This document shows positions 1 to 9,078 of a DNA stretch of 64,000 nt, piece by piece. The notes beneath the pieces are model-generated. The model was given only the letters and a program-made list of their open reading frames with translations, ran no database searches and was not told the DNA's origin. The stretch lies in NCBI GenBank assembly GCA_963576475.1, contig OY754968.1:20074734-20138733 (forward strand), given 5' to 3'. The stretch is from Molanna angustata (taxonomy: Eukaryota; Arthropoda; Insecta; Trichoptera; Molannidae). Within the stretch, counting starts at the first letter, position 1; the number at the start of each line of letters is the position of its first letter. The position numbers and the translations under genes were made by a program.

Positions 1-84
1 TTGCATTTATGCTTATTTTAGGGAACGTACTTGTACAAAAAAATGAATATGTGAACGTACAAGGACATATTCATTTTTTTATTA
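1..84 (+). mobile_element. SINE family A, 3' part, cut by the window edge
   Basis: Matches the body of SINE A seen complete at 3830-4012 and 42971-43148: the block around GCATTTATGCTTATTTTAGG, then a 'tacaaggac..attcattttt' ending and an A-rich tail. The tRNA-like head would lie left of the window. Non-coding RNA-derived retroposon. Confidence 0.6.
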
Positions 85-426
85 AAAAAAAAAAGTGTAT
101 TATGTTCTTGTTTAAAATCTAAATCATAAATATAATTTTATTTGAAAATTAAATGAGTATCAATCAACTGAGAATATTCCATTGAGTGTATGCTACATGT
201 TTGTGATCCATCTATACAAAGCATTTCTTAAAAATTGTTAATTCAATGATATTTTTGATATTTCAAAAGTGAATCAGAGTCTTTATTCTTCCCGAATTTT
301 ATTTTCAAGAGATCTTTACTGTATTTTTATTATTATATTGTATTAAAATTACATCATAATGATTATTAAGTGACTATATGGGTAGATTTCAATTTCTGAA
401 GTGAACAGGTAAATTATAAATACATA

Positions 427-616
427 GGCTGGGTTGTTTCACCAAAAGCACAAGTAACAGTACCTATAGTTAAAATACTTTGATTTCAAAAATTGAGTCG
501 CTTGACGGCATTCAATTTCAATGAAACAACTAAAAGCGTTAATAAATTTTATGAAATCAAAGTATTTTAAATTCTAACTATACTTTTACTTTAATCTTTT
601 TCAAAGAACCACAGCC
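427..616. mobile_element. Harbinger-type MITE, GGCTG family, copy 1
   Basis: A 190-bp non-coding element. It starts GGCTGGGTTGTTTCA and ends with an imperfect inverted copy finishing in CAGCC. ATA flanks both ends as a possible 3-bp target duplication. The interior carries inverted arms around TAGTTAAAATACTTTGATTT and its complement. A second copy at 58280-58481 has the same termini, the same inner arms and TAA duplications. Assignment to PIF/Harbinger rests only on the GG start and the 3-bp duplication. Confidence 0.6.
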
Positions 617-715
617 ATAGTGTTGATTAGAAATACATAGAGCAGATTAATCCAGAAAACAATTCTTTATTAATTGTAGAATTATTAATTTTTAAAAAAT
701 CACAATTAAGCTAAC

Positions 716-891
716 CATTGTTCTGCATCTGTGTGGACCCCAAGCCTGTAGTTCACAATAATTAACTTGGAAACCCAGTGGAGTTGGCGGAGCTTCCGGA
801 GCTCCTGCTACATCTCCTTCAGCCGGAGCTTCATATTCCCAACGAAGTGTCACATCTCGGAAGTCAGGTTCTCCAATCAGGTGTTTTACAT
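716..891 (-). CDS. Internal exon of a host gene, fibronectin type III-like domain
   Basis: On the minus strand a T-rich tract ending in AG (complement of 892-893) precedes a 176-nt open stretch, and a GTTAGC donor (complement of 715-710) follows. Read with two leading bases finishing a codon, it gives 58 residues with no stop. The residues include DVTLRWEYEAP, an Ala/Pro/Glu-rich linker, then PLGFQVNYCELQAWGPH. A buried Trp in a 'tLrWe' strand followed by a 'gfqVnYce' strand is the pattern of fibronectin type III modules of cell-surface and receptor proteins. GC content and codon use differ sharply from the surrounding AT-rich DNA. The exon enters in phase and leaves on a codon boundary. The gene cannot be named from this module. 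The flanking exons are not recognised with confidence; 16072-16180 is a possible upstream exon but its phase does not join directly. Confidence 0.65.
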
Positions 892-1329
892 CTAAAAAAT
901 TTTTTTATTTTAATAATGCAAAATCTGTGCAAAACATGTATGACATAACATATTCTCACTAAACAAAACCAACGCTTTAGCTATAGGTAAGATTCAAACC
1001 CATGTCCACTAGATTGGTAAATCAATACACTATAGCTCTGCCACTAACCTATCTTCTTTCTTTTCTTTTCGATACTTTCCCTCATTTATGTTAATGTCAG
1101 TCAATATTATACAGGTATCTTGACCGCCCAAAAGCTACTCCATACTACCTAAAATTTACCGGCATTTACATTTACAGGGGATAACGTCTCATATAGTTCA
1201 GCAATGAAGTTCATCACCTATTATGAAATGTCTTTTAAGCTAGTGCTAGACAAGCGAGGGTAGTGTATGGGGATACACGCATGTGCTTCTTTTTTAAAGT
1301 AATGCACAACTATCACTGATATGCTGTGA
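892..1329. other. Non-coding, probable intron
   Basis: Upstream of the exon in transcription sense. A homopolymer tract next to the acceptor serves as its pyrimidine tract. A small stem (CTATCAC/GTGATAG, about 1309-1333) is visible; nothing else is recognised. Confidence 0.4.
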
Positions 1330-1985
1330 TAGTATGACCATTCATTCAAGAGAATTTATTTCTCTTAATTAATCGACAGTCTTAGTCGCGCGTGAGAGAA
1401 TTGTATGGCCGGGTCTATATTTTTCAACTTTGAAGTCAAAAAACACCAATTTAGTCTTTGCAGCATGTATGTATATTCTGTATAAAGTATTAACTCAGAA
1501 TATGGAGTAGAACATGAGTGTGTGTGTCCCTTTTGATCCGCTTGATTCACAGAGCCGAAAATTTCAGAGAGTATAGAAAATTTTGGACCTACAAAATATT
1601 TATACTCAGAATTTCGAATTTTTGTTTCAGCCAGGGGTTATCAACTTTTGAATTTTTACTTTATTTTTCTGTACCTATATCTCAAAAACCATAAAAGCTA
1701 AAGCGCTAAAAATTGATATAAATATATACAAAATCTCAAATTTATTTTTTTAAAAAAAATCCAGAGTTTTCAAACATTTATGTGTTTAACTGCCTATATT
1801 TCCAAATTTGTTGAAAATATCGAAAAACGTCACAATTTGTACTGCAGTACCTGTATACTACACAATATCTACGGGGATTCTTAATAAATTGATACCTTTA
1901 TCTCTCCAAACAAACATACATACATACCACCAAGCTGTTTTCATATTCTGGGTAGGAAAAAAAGTAGCGTCTAGTCCCAGCTTTT
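1330..1985 (+). repeat. Dispersed repeat D, copy 1
   Basis: One of three copies of an unclassified family (others at 18497-19300 plus and 22078-22615 minus). Shared blocks in order: AACTTTGAAGTCAAAAA, CACAGAGCC..AAATTTCAGA, CAGGGGTTATCAACTTTTGA, ACTGCCTATATTTCCAAAT, and a terminal block with CTGTTTTCATATTC and GGGTAGGAAAAA. No long reading frame is shared. The type of element is unknown. Confidence 0.65.
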
Positions 1986-2488
1986 CTTTTCTGCATTCTT
2001 AGGTTAGGTTTATGTTTGTTTATAATAAAAATAGCGACTCGCGTGAGCGATTATCTATTTGATTACCTATTTGTTTTCGATAAATAAAAAAAAAAATATT
2101 GTTATTATTATTGAAGTTGATTATTACAAAATACCTACGTTTTTATGGACTGTTGCCGAAAACGGCAGATCCGGCTTTGCCAGTCATCCACCAAACAAAA
2201 TAATAACAATGCGATAAATAACATGGCGAACTTATTGTCCAGATACAATCAATACCTGCAAGTCAACCACCCATTAATTAGTAAAAAAAGATCGAAAACC
2301 GATCCTCACTACTACTAAAGACACGTTTGTTTTTTTCGCAAAATTCACTCCCATCTCAGATGATTTTGTTCAGGTAATACCTACTATCCCTACATACACA
2401 TAGGTATTTCTTCTATATATTATCTATTCATTATTTAAAAAAAATATTATGAACTATGATATTGGATAGAAAACATTCAAGTACCTAC
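1986..2488. other. No gene seen
   Basis: AT-rich DNA with a TTAGGTTAGGTTT stretch near 2000 (too short to be a telomere array) and A-runs. No frame, RNA gene or element boundary is recognised. Confidence 0.4.
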
Positions 2489-2609
2489 TGCCAAATATCT
2501 TGAGCCATTTCGCCGAGATGGGCGATTTGCACGTAGATATACCAACGAAGCAAAAAGACACAAAATTGCGCACCGCGCAACCGGAAGTCTGGTTCAAGGT
2601 ATTTGGCGA
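2489..2609. mobile_element. MITE family E, copy 1 (about 120 bp)
   Basis: Terminal inverted repeats CCAAATATCTTGAGCC at the left and the complement of CCAAATACCTTGAACC at the right enclose a short core with GCGATTTGCACGTA and GCGCAACCGGAAG. Close relatives lie at 3045-3162, 28135-28267 and 34428-34551. Non-coding. Confidence 0.7.
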
Positions 2610-3044
2610 TATTTATTCTAAGTGCTAAGTAGGTAGGTACCTACCTACACATTATGATAATATAACTTAACACACGTGCAGTAGGTTTAAATGAAAAACG
2701 CAAGAATGTATTTAACTCTTGTTTTTCTGATAATTTAAAGCAATAAAGCAATGTATAAATATGAAAATAGATGAACGCCCAACATAACGATATATTACCT
2801 ATAAAGGCACAACAAAAGTAGGCATAGTAAATTTGCAGTATTTACTTAGGTATGTTTTGCAAGTAATTAATGGAGGTTAAACATGTTTTCACCCAGATAC
2901 ATAATTGTTTTAATAATGGACACGGCACTTACCCATACTAAACTAGTTCCCATGAGATTTATGGAGAATCTTTAACTCGTCGGACTGACCATTCAGTTCG
3001 AGACCTATTAAGACCTAGTTTATCATAGAACTATATAGGTATAA
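2610..3044. other. No gene seen
   Basis: AT-rich spacer between two MITE E copies, with GTAGGTAGGTACCTACCTAC at its left edge. No coding or RNA feature is recognised. Confidence 0.4.
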
Positions 3045-3162
3045 CTATCGTAAAATAACTTGAGCCACAGACTTCCTTCAAATTTGTGTATTTTTACTTG
3101 GTTGATATATGTGTAAATCGCTCTCCTCCACGTCTTAATGGCTCAAGTAATTTGACGAAAAC
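3045..3162. mobile_element. MITE family E, copy 2
   Basis: Inverted ends AAATAACTTGAGCCA and TGGCTCAAGTAATTT flank a diverged core with TGTGTAAATCG. The core is inverted relative to copy 1, as expected if the ends are interchangeable. Confidence 0.65.
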
Positions 3163-3205
3163 TCTACCCGCTAAAAATCGATGTGATATTCATTTGTTTT
3201 TGAAA

Positions 3206-3345
3206 AATCTGAAAGCCTTAGATATTTTAAGTAGGTAGGTAATCTGAAAGTACCTAACTATAGATATTTTAAGTAGGTAGGTAATCTGAAAGTAAGATAG
3301 ATATTTAAAGTAGATAGGTAATCTGAAAGCCTATCTTAAGTAGAT
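3206..3345. repeat. Short tandem repeat, unit about 40 bp, three copies
   Basis: Three imperfect copies of a unit containing GTAGGTAGGTAATCTGAAAG and AGATATTTTAAGTAG. Confidence 0.7.
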
Positions 3346-3439
3346 ATTCAAAAATAATATTTTGATATTCAAATTTTATTTTGTTTTTCCTAGTACCTAC
3401 CTATCTAATATAAATACGACCTTTCGTTCTATTCGTATT

Positions 3440-3705
3440 TCGTTCTTCTATTATTTCGTTGGTTTTTAGGTATTCTATTATTTCGTTGATTTTTAGTTAT
3501 TGTATTATTTCGTTGATTTTTAGTTATTCTATTATTTCGTTGATTTTTAGTTATTGTATTATTTCGTTGATTTTTAGTTATTCTATTATTTCGTTGATTT
3601 TTCGTTATTGTATTATTTCGTTGATTTTTAGTTATTCTATTATTTCGTTGACTTTTAGTTATTGTATTATTTCGTTGATTTTTAGTTATTCTATTATTTC
3701 TTCTA
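3440..3705. repeat. 27-bp minisatellite
   Basis: About nine to ten copies of a 27-bp unit built on TATTATTTCGTTGATTTTTA, with neighbouring units alternating TATTC and TATTG, so the higher-order period is 54 bp. Because 27 is a multiple of three and the unit lacks stops in some frames, long open frames appear on both strands. These are repeat artefacts, not genes. Confidence 0.85.
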
Positions 3706-3829
3706 TTATTTTTATCTGTAGGGTTTTTTATACTACTTTCTACTTGCATTCGTATTTTATTTTAAATTTTCAAATATGAACAAAATATTACAATAGCTTC
3801 AATTTAAAGGTTGACATAATATTTTTAAA

Positions 3830-4012
3830 TGGGTGGTGGCAGAACGGTTAACGCGCTGGGTTAGTAATCAAATGGTCGCGAGTTCGAACCCTGTGCCACG
3901 ACCGATTTCTTTCACCTATAGTACAAACATTTATGCTTAATTTAGGGAATGTATGAGGATGTATACGAACTTGTTACTACAAGGACCTAATATTCATTCT
4001 TAAAAAAACATT
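3830..4012 (+). mobile_element. SINE family A, near full length
   Basis: The tRNA-like head has an A box (TGGCAGAACGGTTAACG) and a B box (GAGTTCGAACC), followed by the family body (TTTCACCTATAG..ATTTATGCTTAATTTAGGGA) and a T/A-rich end. Such elements are transcribed by RNA polymerase III from the internal boxes and retroposed by a LINE reverse transcriptase. Confidence 0.8.
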
Positions 4013-4159
4013 CTTATGAATCGTATACTGTAAAATTTACAATGCTTTATAGAATACATTAATTTTATTACACGGGTCCGATGGTAGTTGATACAAAAAA
4101 AAATATAATTCGTACCTACAGTTAAATAAAAAAATATATATATCGATTATTCTTATTAC

Positions 4160-4380
4160 ATGACCGCCATGACGCAGTTAGTAAGCCGTTTGGCTTCTGT
4201 CAGGGCGTCCTGGGTTCGATACCTAGCAGAGGAGAAATTTATTTAAATTCATTTCTCACGCATTTATTGCTTCTATGGGCTGGAAACAATGATTAGTTGG
4301 AAGAAATTGCCACATGGCAATAAACTGGCCACTTGCGCAGGTTGCAAGGAAGTATTTACTATTAATTTTATTATTATTGT
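4160..4380 (+). mobile_element. SINE family C, full length
   Basis: tRNA-like head (A box like TGACGCAGTTAGTAAGC, B box GGGTTCGATACC), a body with ATTTCTCACGCATTTATTG and GGGCTGGAAACAATGATTAG, then a LINE-like tail GGAAGAAATTGCCA..GGCAATAA, CTTGCGCAGGTTGCAAGGAA, and (ATT)n. This is the reference copy for the fragments and the SINE-derived minisatellite elsewhere in the window. Confidence 0.8.
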
Positions 4381-4534
4381 ATGTACTTATACATATTTTA
4401 ATACGCATAAATTGAATTTTTCCTCGTTGGGAGTCAATGATATTTTATGACAAATTAACATCTCACTAGTGATCACGTAAACCTGCCGATGGCAGGACGT
4501 AAGCCCTGTAGAGTTCTAGATTTTCCGGTTCTCT

Positions 4535-4650
4535 TTAATGTTAGTTGCCAGAATGTAACAACTTGTTATTGGGTGCGTGTTAAATTAATATTTGACATAG
4601 TACCTACCTACCTGTTAGTTGCCCGAGAAGCAATATTAAATAAATAAATT
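4535..4650 (+). mobile_element. SINE family B, 3' fragment
   Basis: Contains CAACTTGTTATTGGGTGCGT, AATATTTGACATAGTACCT, GTTAGTTGCCCGAGAAGCAA and the (AAAT)n tail of SINE B. The tRNA-like head is missing. A CTAC tract has been duplicated within TAGTACCTACCTACCTG. Confidence 0.75.
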
Positions 4651-6218
4651 ATATTCTAACTTCTTCACTATTGAGATATTAAGTCAAAATATAATTTGTA
4701 CTTATTTTTTTATAAACTTAGTATAATTTAATTTTGCCGACAATTTGATGACTGGTTTATCAAATTTATTTCATAAAATTCTATGAGAACATAACCACGA
4801 GAACACAGAATATATATGTATAATAATATTGGATAACAATTAAAATTAAAAATGTTATACGGTTTATTATAAAGATAATAAATTTAAAAAAATGTATTCT
4901 TTTATACAAATACAGTTAGGTTGTGCAGTTGATAAAGATTGCAATAATTTATCACAGTCAAACGAACCATATAACAATCATCGCAGTCATGGGAAATTCA
5001 CATTTGATTAATTCAACTGATTTATAAAATTTCATACGTTGGTGCATGTGTCAAATCATCAGATTAAAAACAGTCTTTTTAAAAATACGAAGACACAAAA
5101 TGTATGCCTGCCTACTCAATAAAAGAAATCATTCTTCCTTCAATTGTTTTATTTCTCTCAAATCATTATTCAAATGGGGCCAATGGCTATTCAATTGATA
5201 AAAAATACATTTATTTGGTTATAGAAATCCGCTGCGTCATCATCCTTATGATATTACCAAATGTAGCAAACTTCTTATAAAAAACATCACAGATTTGGTT
5301 ATATACAATATGTTTTCGTGTTGAATGTAATTTAGTGTCCATATTTGTGTACATCCGTATGCCCAAGGTATAAGTACAAGGGCCATTTTGTCTATCCGTT
5401 GACAGTCCCTGCTTCTAACAGTTGAAGCTCCGTCCATCAACTTTTTGATCCATAATTTGATGGACACGTTTCATACGTATATAGTTTAGTATTAAGCCTG
5501 TCCGGACGAAGGAGCGGTTACGTCTCCGAAACTAGTTGACATAAAAATACGTGGTTAAACGTAGTTGACACTAAGATATTTAATTATATTAGTAATGTGC
5601 CACAAAGAAATAGCTGCAACGTACAAAAAAATATCCATTTGGAAGAATGAAACTGGTTAATACCTAAATAAGACATAACAATTTTTCATTATCCGTTAAA
5701 AAAAAATTAAAAGCTTAAGGTTCTAAAAGTGAATTAGACAAAGCGGTCAAGCAAGAAATGGTATCAAATATACAAAAAGTTGTAGCTTACTTTCATTAAA
5801 TTTCATCTAAACCATTTAGTCCGGCTATTCATACTTATAAATAACTGACTATTGTTTAATGGCATTTAGGTCAAGCTAAGATCGGGATTTGATATTGTTT
5901 TGAATGAAAAACAGCTATTCTTTAGACAAGGTCAAATTTACTACGACATTAAGTACCGCAGTATTGTGTTGAAAAAGTATTTATATCGGTTAATTTTAAC
6001 AAACCGTTTTTTAAAATGAAATTAGATAAAACATGTTTAACGCTCATCGGAGTCAAAGACGTTATAATTATCTCAGAAAATATACAATTTTTATAGCTGA
6101 CCGTGTGTATACCGCTTTTATATAACGGGAACTAATAGCTTATTATTACATATTACGTAAGTATTACTAATTTTGATTTGATTTTCAACATCAAATGTTA
6201 CTGTCAGAAACATTTTTT
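4651..6218. other. No gene seen
   Basis: About 1.6 kb of AT-rich DNA. A slightly less AT-rich patch near 5320-5540 (with CCGTTGACAGTCCCTGCTTC and GTCCGGACGAAGGAGCGG) gives no convincing frame or splice pattern. Confidence 0.4.
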
Positions 6219-6395
6219 TTTATTTTCGGGTAACTAACAGGTACTATGTTAAAGATCAATTCGACACGAACCCAGTAACATTTTAATACTTTTCTAATAC
6301 TATGATGAATAGTTTCACAAATCTGCACTGAAATTATTGAAATACTGTCTCCACTGGGAATCCACCCAAGACCTGAGGCATAGGAATCAAATATG
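6219..6395 (-). mobile_element. SINE family B, diverged copy
   Basis: On the minus strand the head remnant (ACTGGGAATCCACCC is the B-box region seen in reverse) is followed by the body (ACGAACCCAGTAACA) and tail (GGTAACTAACAGGTACTATG). More diverged than the copies at 29955 and 62591. Confidence 0.6.
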
Positions 6396-6815
6396 TAGGT
6401 ATCTAATCTGAAGGTACTAAACATTTCCGAATACAAACAACACATTCACACACGCCATGTCCCTAATGACGTTACTAGAGAAAAGCTAACACTATGTACA
6501 CATTCTTATCAAAAACACTCCCTATTCACATTCAAACTTCGGCTTATGTATATAATACATGATCGCCCATTGTTAAGACTACCTTTATTTCCATCTTTCG
6601 AAGTATAGTTGTATATCGTTTCTTAGGCGATATCTGCCTTATACATAAATCTCTTTCGTCTTTGGGGATATTTTTGATTCAATCGCTCATTTTTTCAATA
6701 TCTTAAAATCTCTTTTTATCTTATTTTATCATTTTTAACTAGCGATCTGTTTTTATTTTTAGATTTCTTAGTCAATTATACATATTTTGCCACGTCGAGG
6801 ATTTACATACCAACA

Positions 6816-6982
6816 GGGGGACAAGTCTAGTACAACAAGCGAAATCAAAACCCACACGATTACCCATATCATGTATATAATTATTATATGGAGTTCTATA
6901 ATATCTTAGGATGTCCTAGAACTCAATATGATAATTATATCCATGATATGGATAATTAGGAGGGTTTTAATAAATTTCGATT
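6816..6982. mobile_element. Hairpin (foldback) element H, copy 1
   Basis: Long inverted arms share GATTACCCATATCATG, GATATAATTATCATATGGA and GTTCTATAATATCTT with a very short loop. The left end is GGGGGACAAGTCTAG. Same family as 34827-35010 and the tandem pair at 45461-45835. No coding capacity. Confidence 0.75.
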
Positions 6983-7028
6983 GAATTTTTTATCTAATGC
7001 CATGTTTAAACATAACATGTTGTTTGTC

Positions 7029-7245
7029 GGCCTTCGTGGCTCAGTAGGTTATGTATCTAACTGCTGATCCAAGGGTTCGATTCCCGGTGCAGACCCAGTT
7101 TCAAATTGTGTTTTCAGTCTGGATCTCTGAGACGATTAATATCGTTAGTCTCCAGAATGTGGCAACTTTTTATTGGGAGCGTGTTAAATTAATATTTGAC
7201 ATAAAACCTGTTAGTTGCTCGAGATGTAAAATAAAATAAATAAAT
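7029..7245 (+). mobile_element. SINE family B, near full length
   Basis: Starts GGCCTTCGTGGCTCAG, with B box GGGTTCGATTCCC, then GTGTTTTCAGTCTGGATC, CGATTAATATCGTTAGTCTC, CAGAATGTGGCAACTTTTTA, a tail block CCTGTTAGTTGCTCGAGA and (AAAT)n. Confidence 0.85.
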
Positions 7246-7629
7246 AACTTAATTGAGCACTCCGATCACTCTATTTCCTGTCACAACTCTTCAATCAACA
7301 TCCCAACATTAAGATATTCCATTCCTTTAACACAAACCTGTTTATGATGAAATCCTCATCTGGAGGAATGGAAAAAGTCGGAATGTTAAAAAAATTAAAT
7401 ATAAAAAACAAGGAAATGAGGAACAGATCACAGTCTTGTTAGTTTCCCTATAAACTATAAATATCCCTAAATAGTCTTAAGTCGAGATCAGGTTTTCATT
7501 TCTTGTATTCCATAACCATATATGAATACTGTAAGTAAATTTATCAGAAATTTCTTGAAACGAAGGTGTAGTACCTACTCTATTTGTACATACTAATAAA
7601 TTCTGTACACCCGTTAAAGATTTCTTTTA
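7246..7629. other. No gene seen
   Basis: AT-rich spacer between two SINEs; no recognisable feature. Confidence 0.4.
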
Positions 7630-7806
7630 TAATAATAATAATAATAAACACTTTCTTACATCCTGCGCAAGTGGCGAGTTTATTGCTGCCAGATGGCAAT
7701 TTCTTCCTAACCAATGTTTCCAGCCCAGATAAGCAATATTTGCGTGAGAAATGAATTTAAATAAATTTCTCCTCTGCTGGGAAGCTGGACGCCCGCACAG
7801 AATCCA
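7630..7806 (-). mobile_element. SINE family C, 5'-truncated, minus strand
   Basis: Reads (from the plus strand) (AAT)n, then TCCTGCGCAAGTGGCGAG, GGCAATTTCTTCCTAACC, TTTCCAGCCCAGATAAGCA and ATTTCTCCTCTGCTGGGAAG. The tRNA-like head is only partly present. Confidence 0.8.
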
Positions 7807-7822
7807 AACTGCAAAACAATTT

Positions 7823-8396
7823 ATTTTTACTCCTCACTAACCTGGTGGGGAGCTAATTTCGCAATTTTAAAGGGTATTTTTTTATAGCGGATTATCAACT
7901 GGTATAATGCTAATATTGTATTTTGAAAGTTTCATCACAATGTTTCTGTGTGTGTGTGCTGTGTGCTATGTAGGTACAGCGTATTTATTTTACTTTATCA
8001 AATAGGGATATACTAAATACTCGTTCGATTCTTTTCAAATTTTGTAATTATGTATATCTAATACTCGCTTGGATCCCATTAGATTTTGAAGGATACCTGA
8101 ATAGTGCTTCTCATTTTATTTATCTTTTAAATATTTCAATGTGACCCCAAGCTCAGGAAACTTAAAATTTGAAATTCTTATTTTCAAATTGGTAAAAAGG
8201 TAGGTACATAAATTTCATAAAATGGCATTAAAGAAATATTAAGTTATTGTAATAAAATAATTAAATAATATATTATTGTAATAACTCATTTTATAAAAAT
8301 GTTGAAAATATTCCATACAAAATTTCTATGCTTTGTGGAGTGACTTGTTACTTGGTAGTGAGGAGTATAGCGTTGGCCATAACCCACTCGTTTTTT
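7823..8396 (-). repeat. 'CTCCTCACTA' dispersed repeat, copy 1
   Basis: About 570 bp, non-coding. It is bounded by TTTTTACTCCTCACTAACC and TAGTGAGGAGTATAGCG, and beyond the second comes the conserved TTGGCCATAACCCACTCGTT. Internal blocks (GACCCCAAGCTCAGGAAACT, GAAAGTTTCATCACAATG) recur at 22877-24236, 48076-48597 and 55794-56352. The near-terminal inverted ACTCCTCACTA blocks suggest a DNA-transposon derivative. The superfamily is unknown. Confidence 0.75.
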
Positions 8397-8429
8397 TTTA
8401 TATTTTAGGCCTCTTATCTTGATAAAAAA

Positions 8430-8597
8430 AGTACAACACTACATCCTTCAGTGATCGTGCTTTTGCTGTGGCTGGACCAGCCTTGTGGAATAAACTACCA
8501 CCTGAACTGAGGCAAATCGACAACTAAGCACTATTCAGGAAACACCTGAAAACTCACTTCTTCCGCGAGTCTTACAAAAACCTGTAATAGTTATATA
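8430..8597 (+). pseudogene. C-terminal fragment of an L2/CR1-like LINE ORF, 5' side of an LTR insertion
   Basis: Translation gives FSDRAFAVAGPALWNKLP, then PELRQID, a stop, and LFRKHLKTHFF. The 'aFavagPalWNkLPpelR...F+khLKthfF' pattern is the usual C-terminus of L2/CR1-type LINE proteins. The LTR element begins directly after it. The LINE 3' untranslated end resumes at 15637. One in-frame stop is visible. Confidence 0.7.
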
Positions 8598-9064
8598 TGT
8601 GGCGAGGATGTACCTCCCCATCATCGATGCCATCTCGCTCGGACGATCTCGCTTATCACGAAGATTGCCGAAGACGACCGAGAGACAGCACATCGTATTT
8701 CAATCAACTAACGTGGCGATTGATTCGCTCGTCAGCCCAGCGTTCAAGCACAGTGTTCAATAATTATAATATTTTATCCCGACCGACCCTAGTATCGCGA
8801 AGCAATCTAATTAAATTTGTTAACTGTTTTAATCTGAAAATATAATTAATCTGAGTAAGTTTTCTTTTATTATGAAACCTATCATCATTCTATTATTTCA
8901 ATTATAAATAAATAGCTGAGTAAAACAATTGCAATATCTAAAAATAGTTGTATGTGTTTTGGGAGATGAATTTAGAACACGCAATAAACTCGCAACCTTT
9001 TCTGATTTCTTATTAATAATCTTATTAAATATATAACTTCCTCCCAACGCACATACCGCTAAAT
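8598..9064 (+). repeat. 5' LTR
   Basis: Starts TGTGGCGAGGATGTACC and ends ..CATACCGCTAAAT. The last bases could be shifted by up to about four positions. It should hold the RNA polymerase II promoter of the element; a TATA-like stretch (AATATTTTATCC) lies near 8770. A short open frame inside it (8597-8845) is not considered a gene. Confidence 0.9.
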
Positions 9065-9078
9065 TGGTGACCCACGAC
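9065..9078 (+). other. Primer-binding site of the LTR element
   Basis: TGGTGACCCACGAC begins at the LTR end. TGG pairs with the CCA end of a tRNA, and the remainder would pair with its acceptor arm. The tRNA species was not identified. Confidence 0.7.

Noticed and set aside
2001..2015. Telomeric TTAGG repeat
   Set aside because: Only about two imperfect units, within AT-rich DNA.
3429..3779. 106-residue open frames on both strands
   Set aside because: Produced by the 27-bp minisatellite; low-complexity translation on both strands.
8597..8845. 82-residue frame, repeated at 15157-15417, as a conserved gene
   Set aside because: Both copies lie within the LTRs and owe their similarity to the LTRs.
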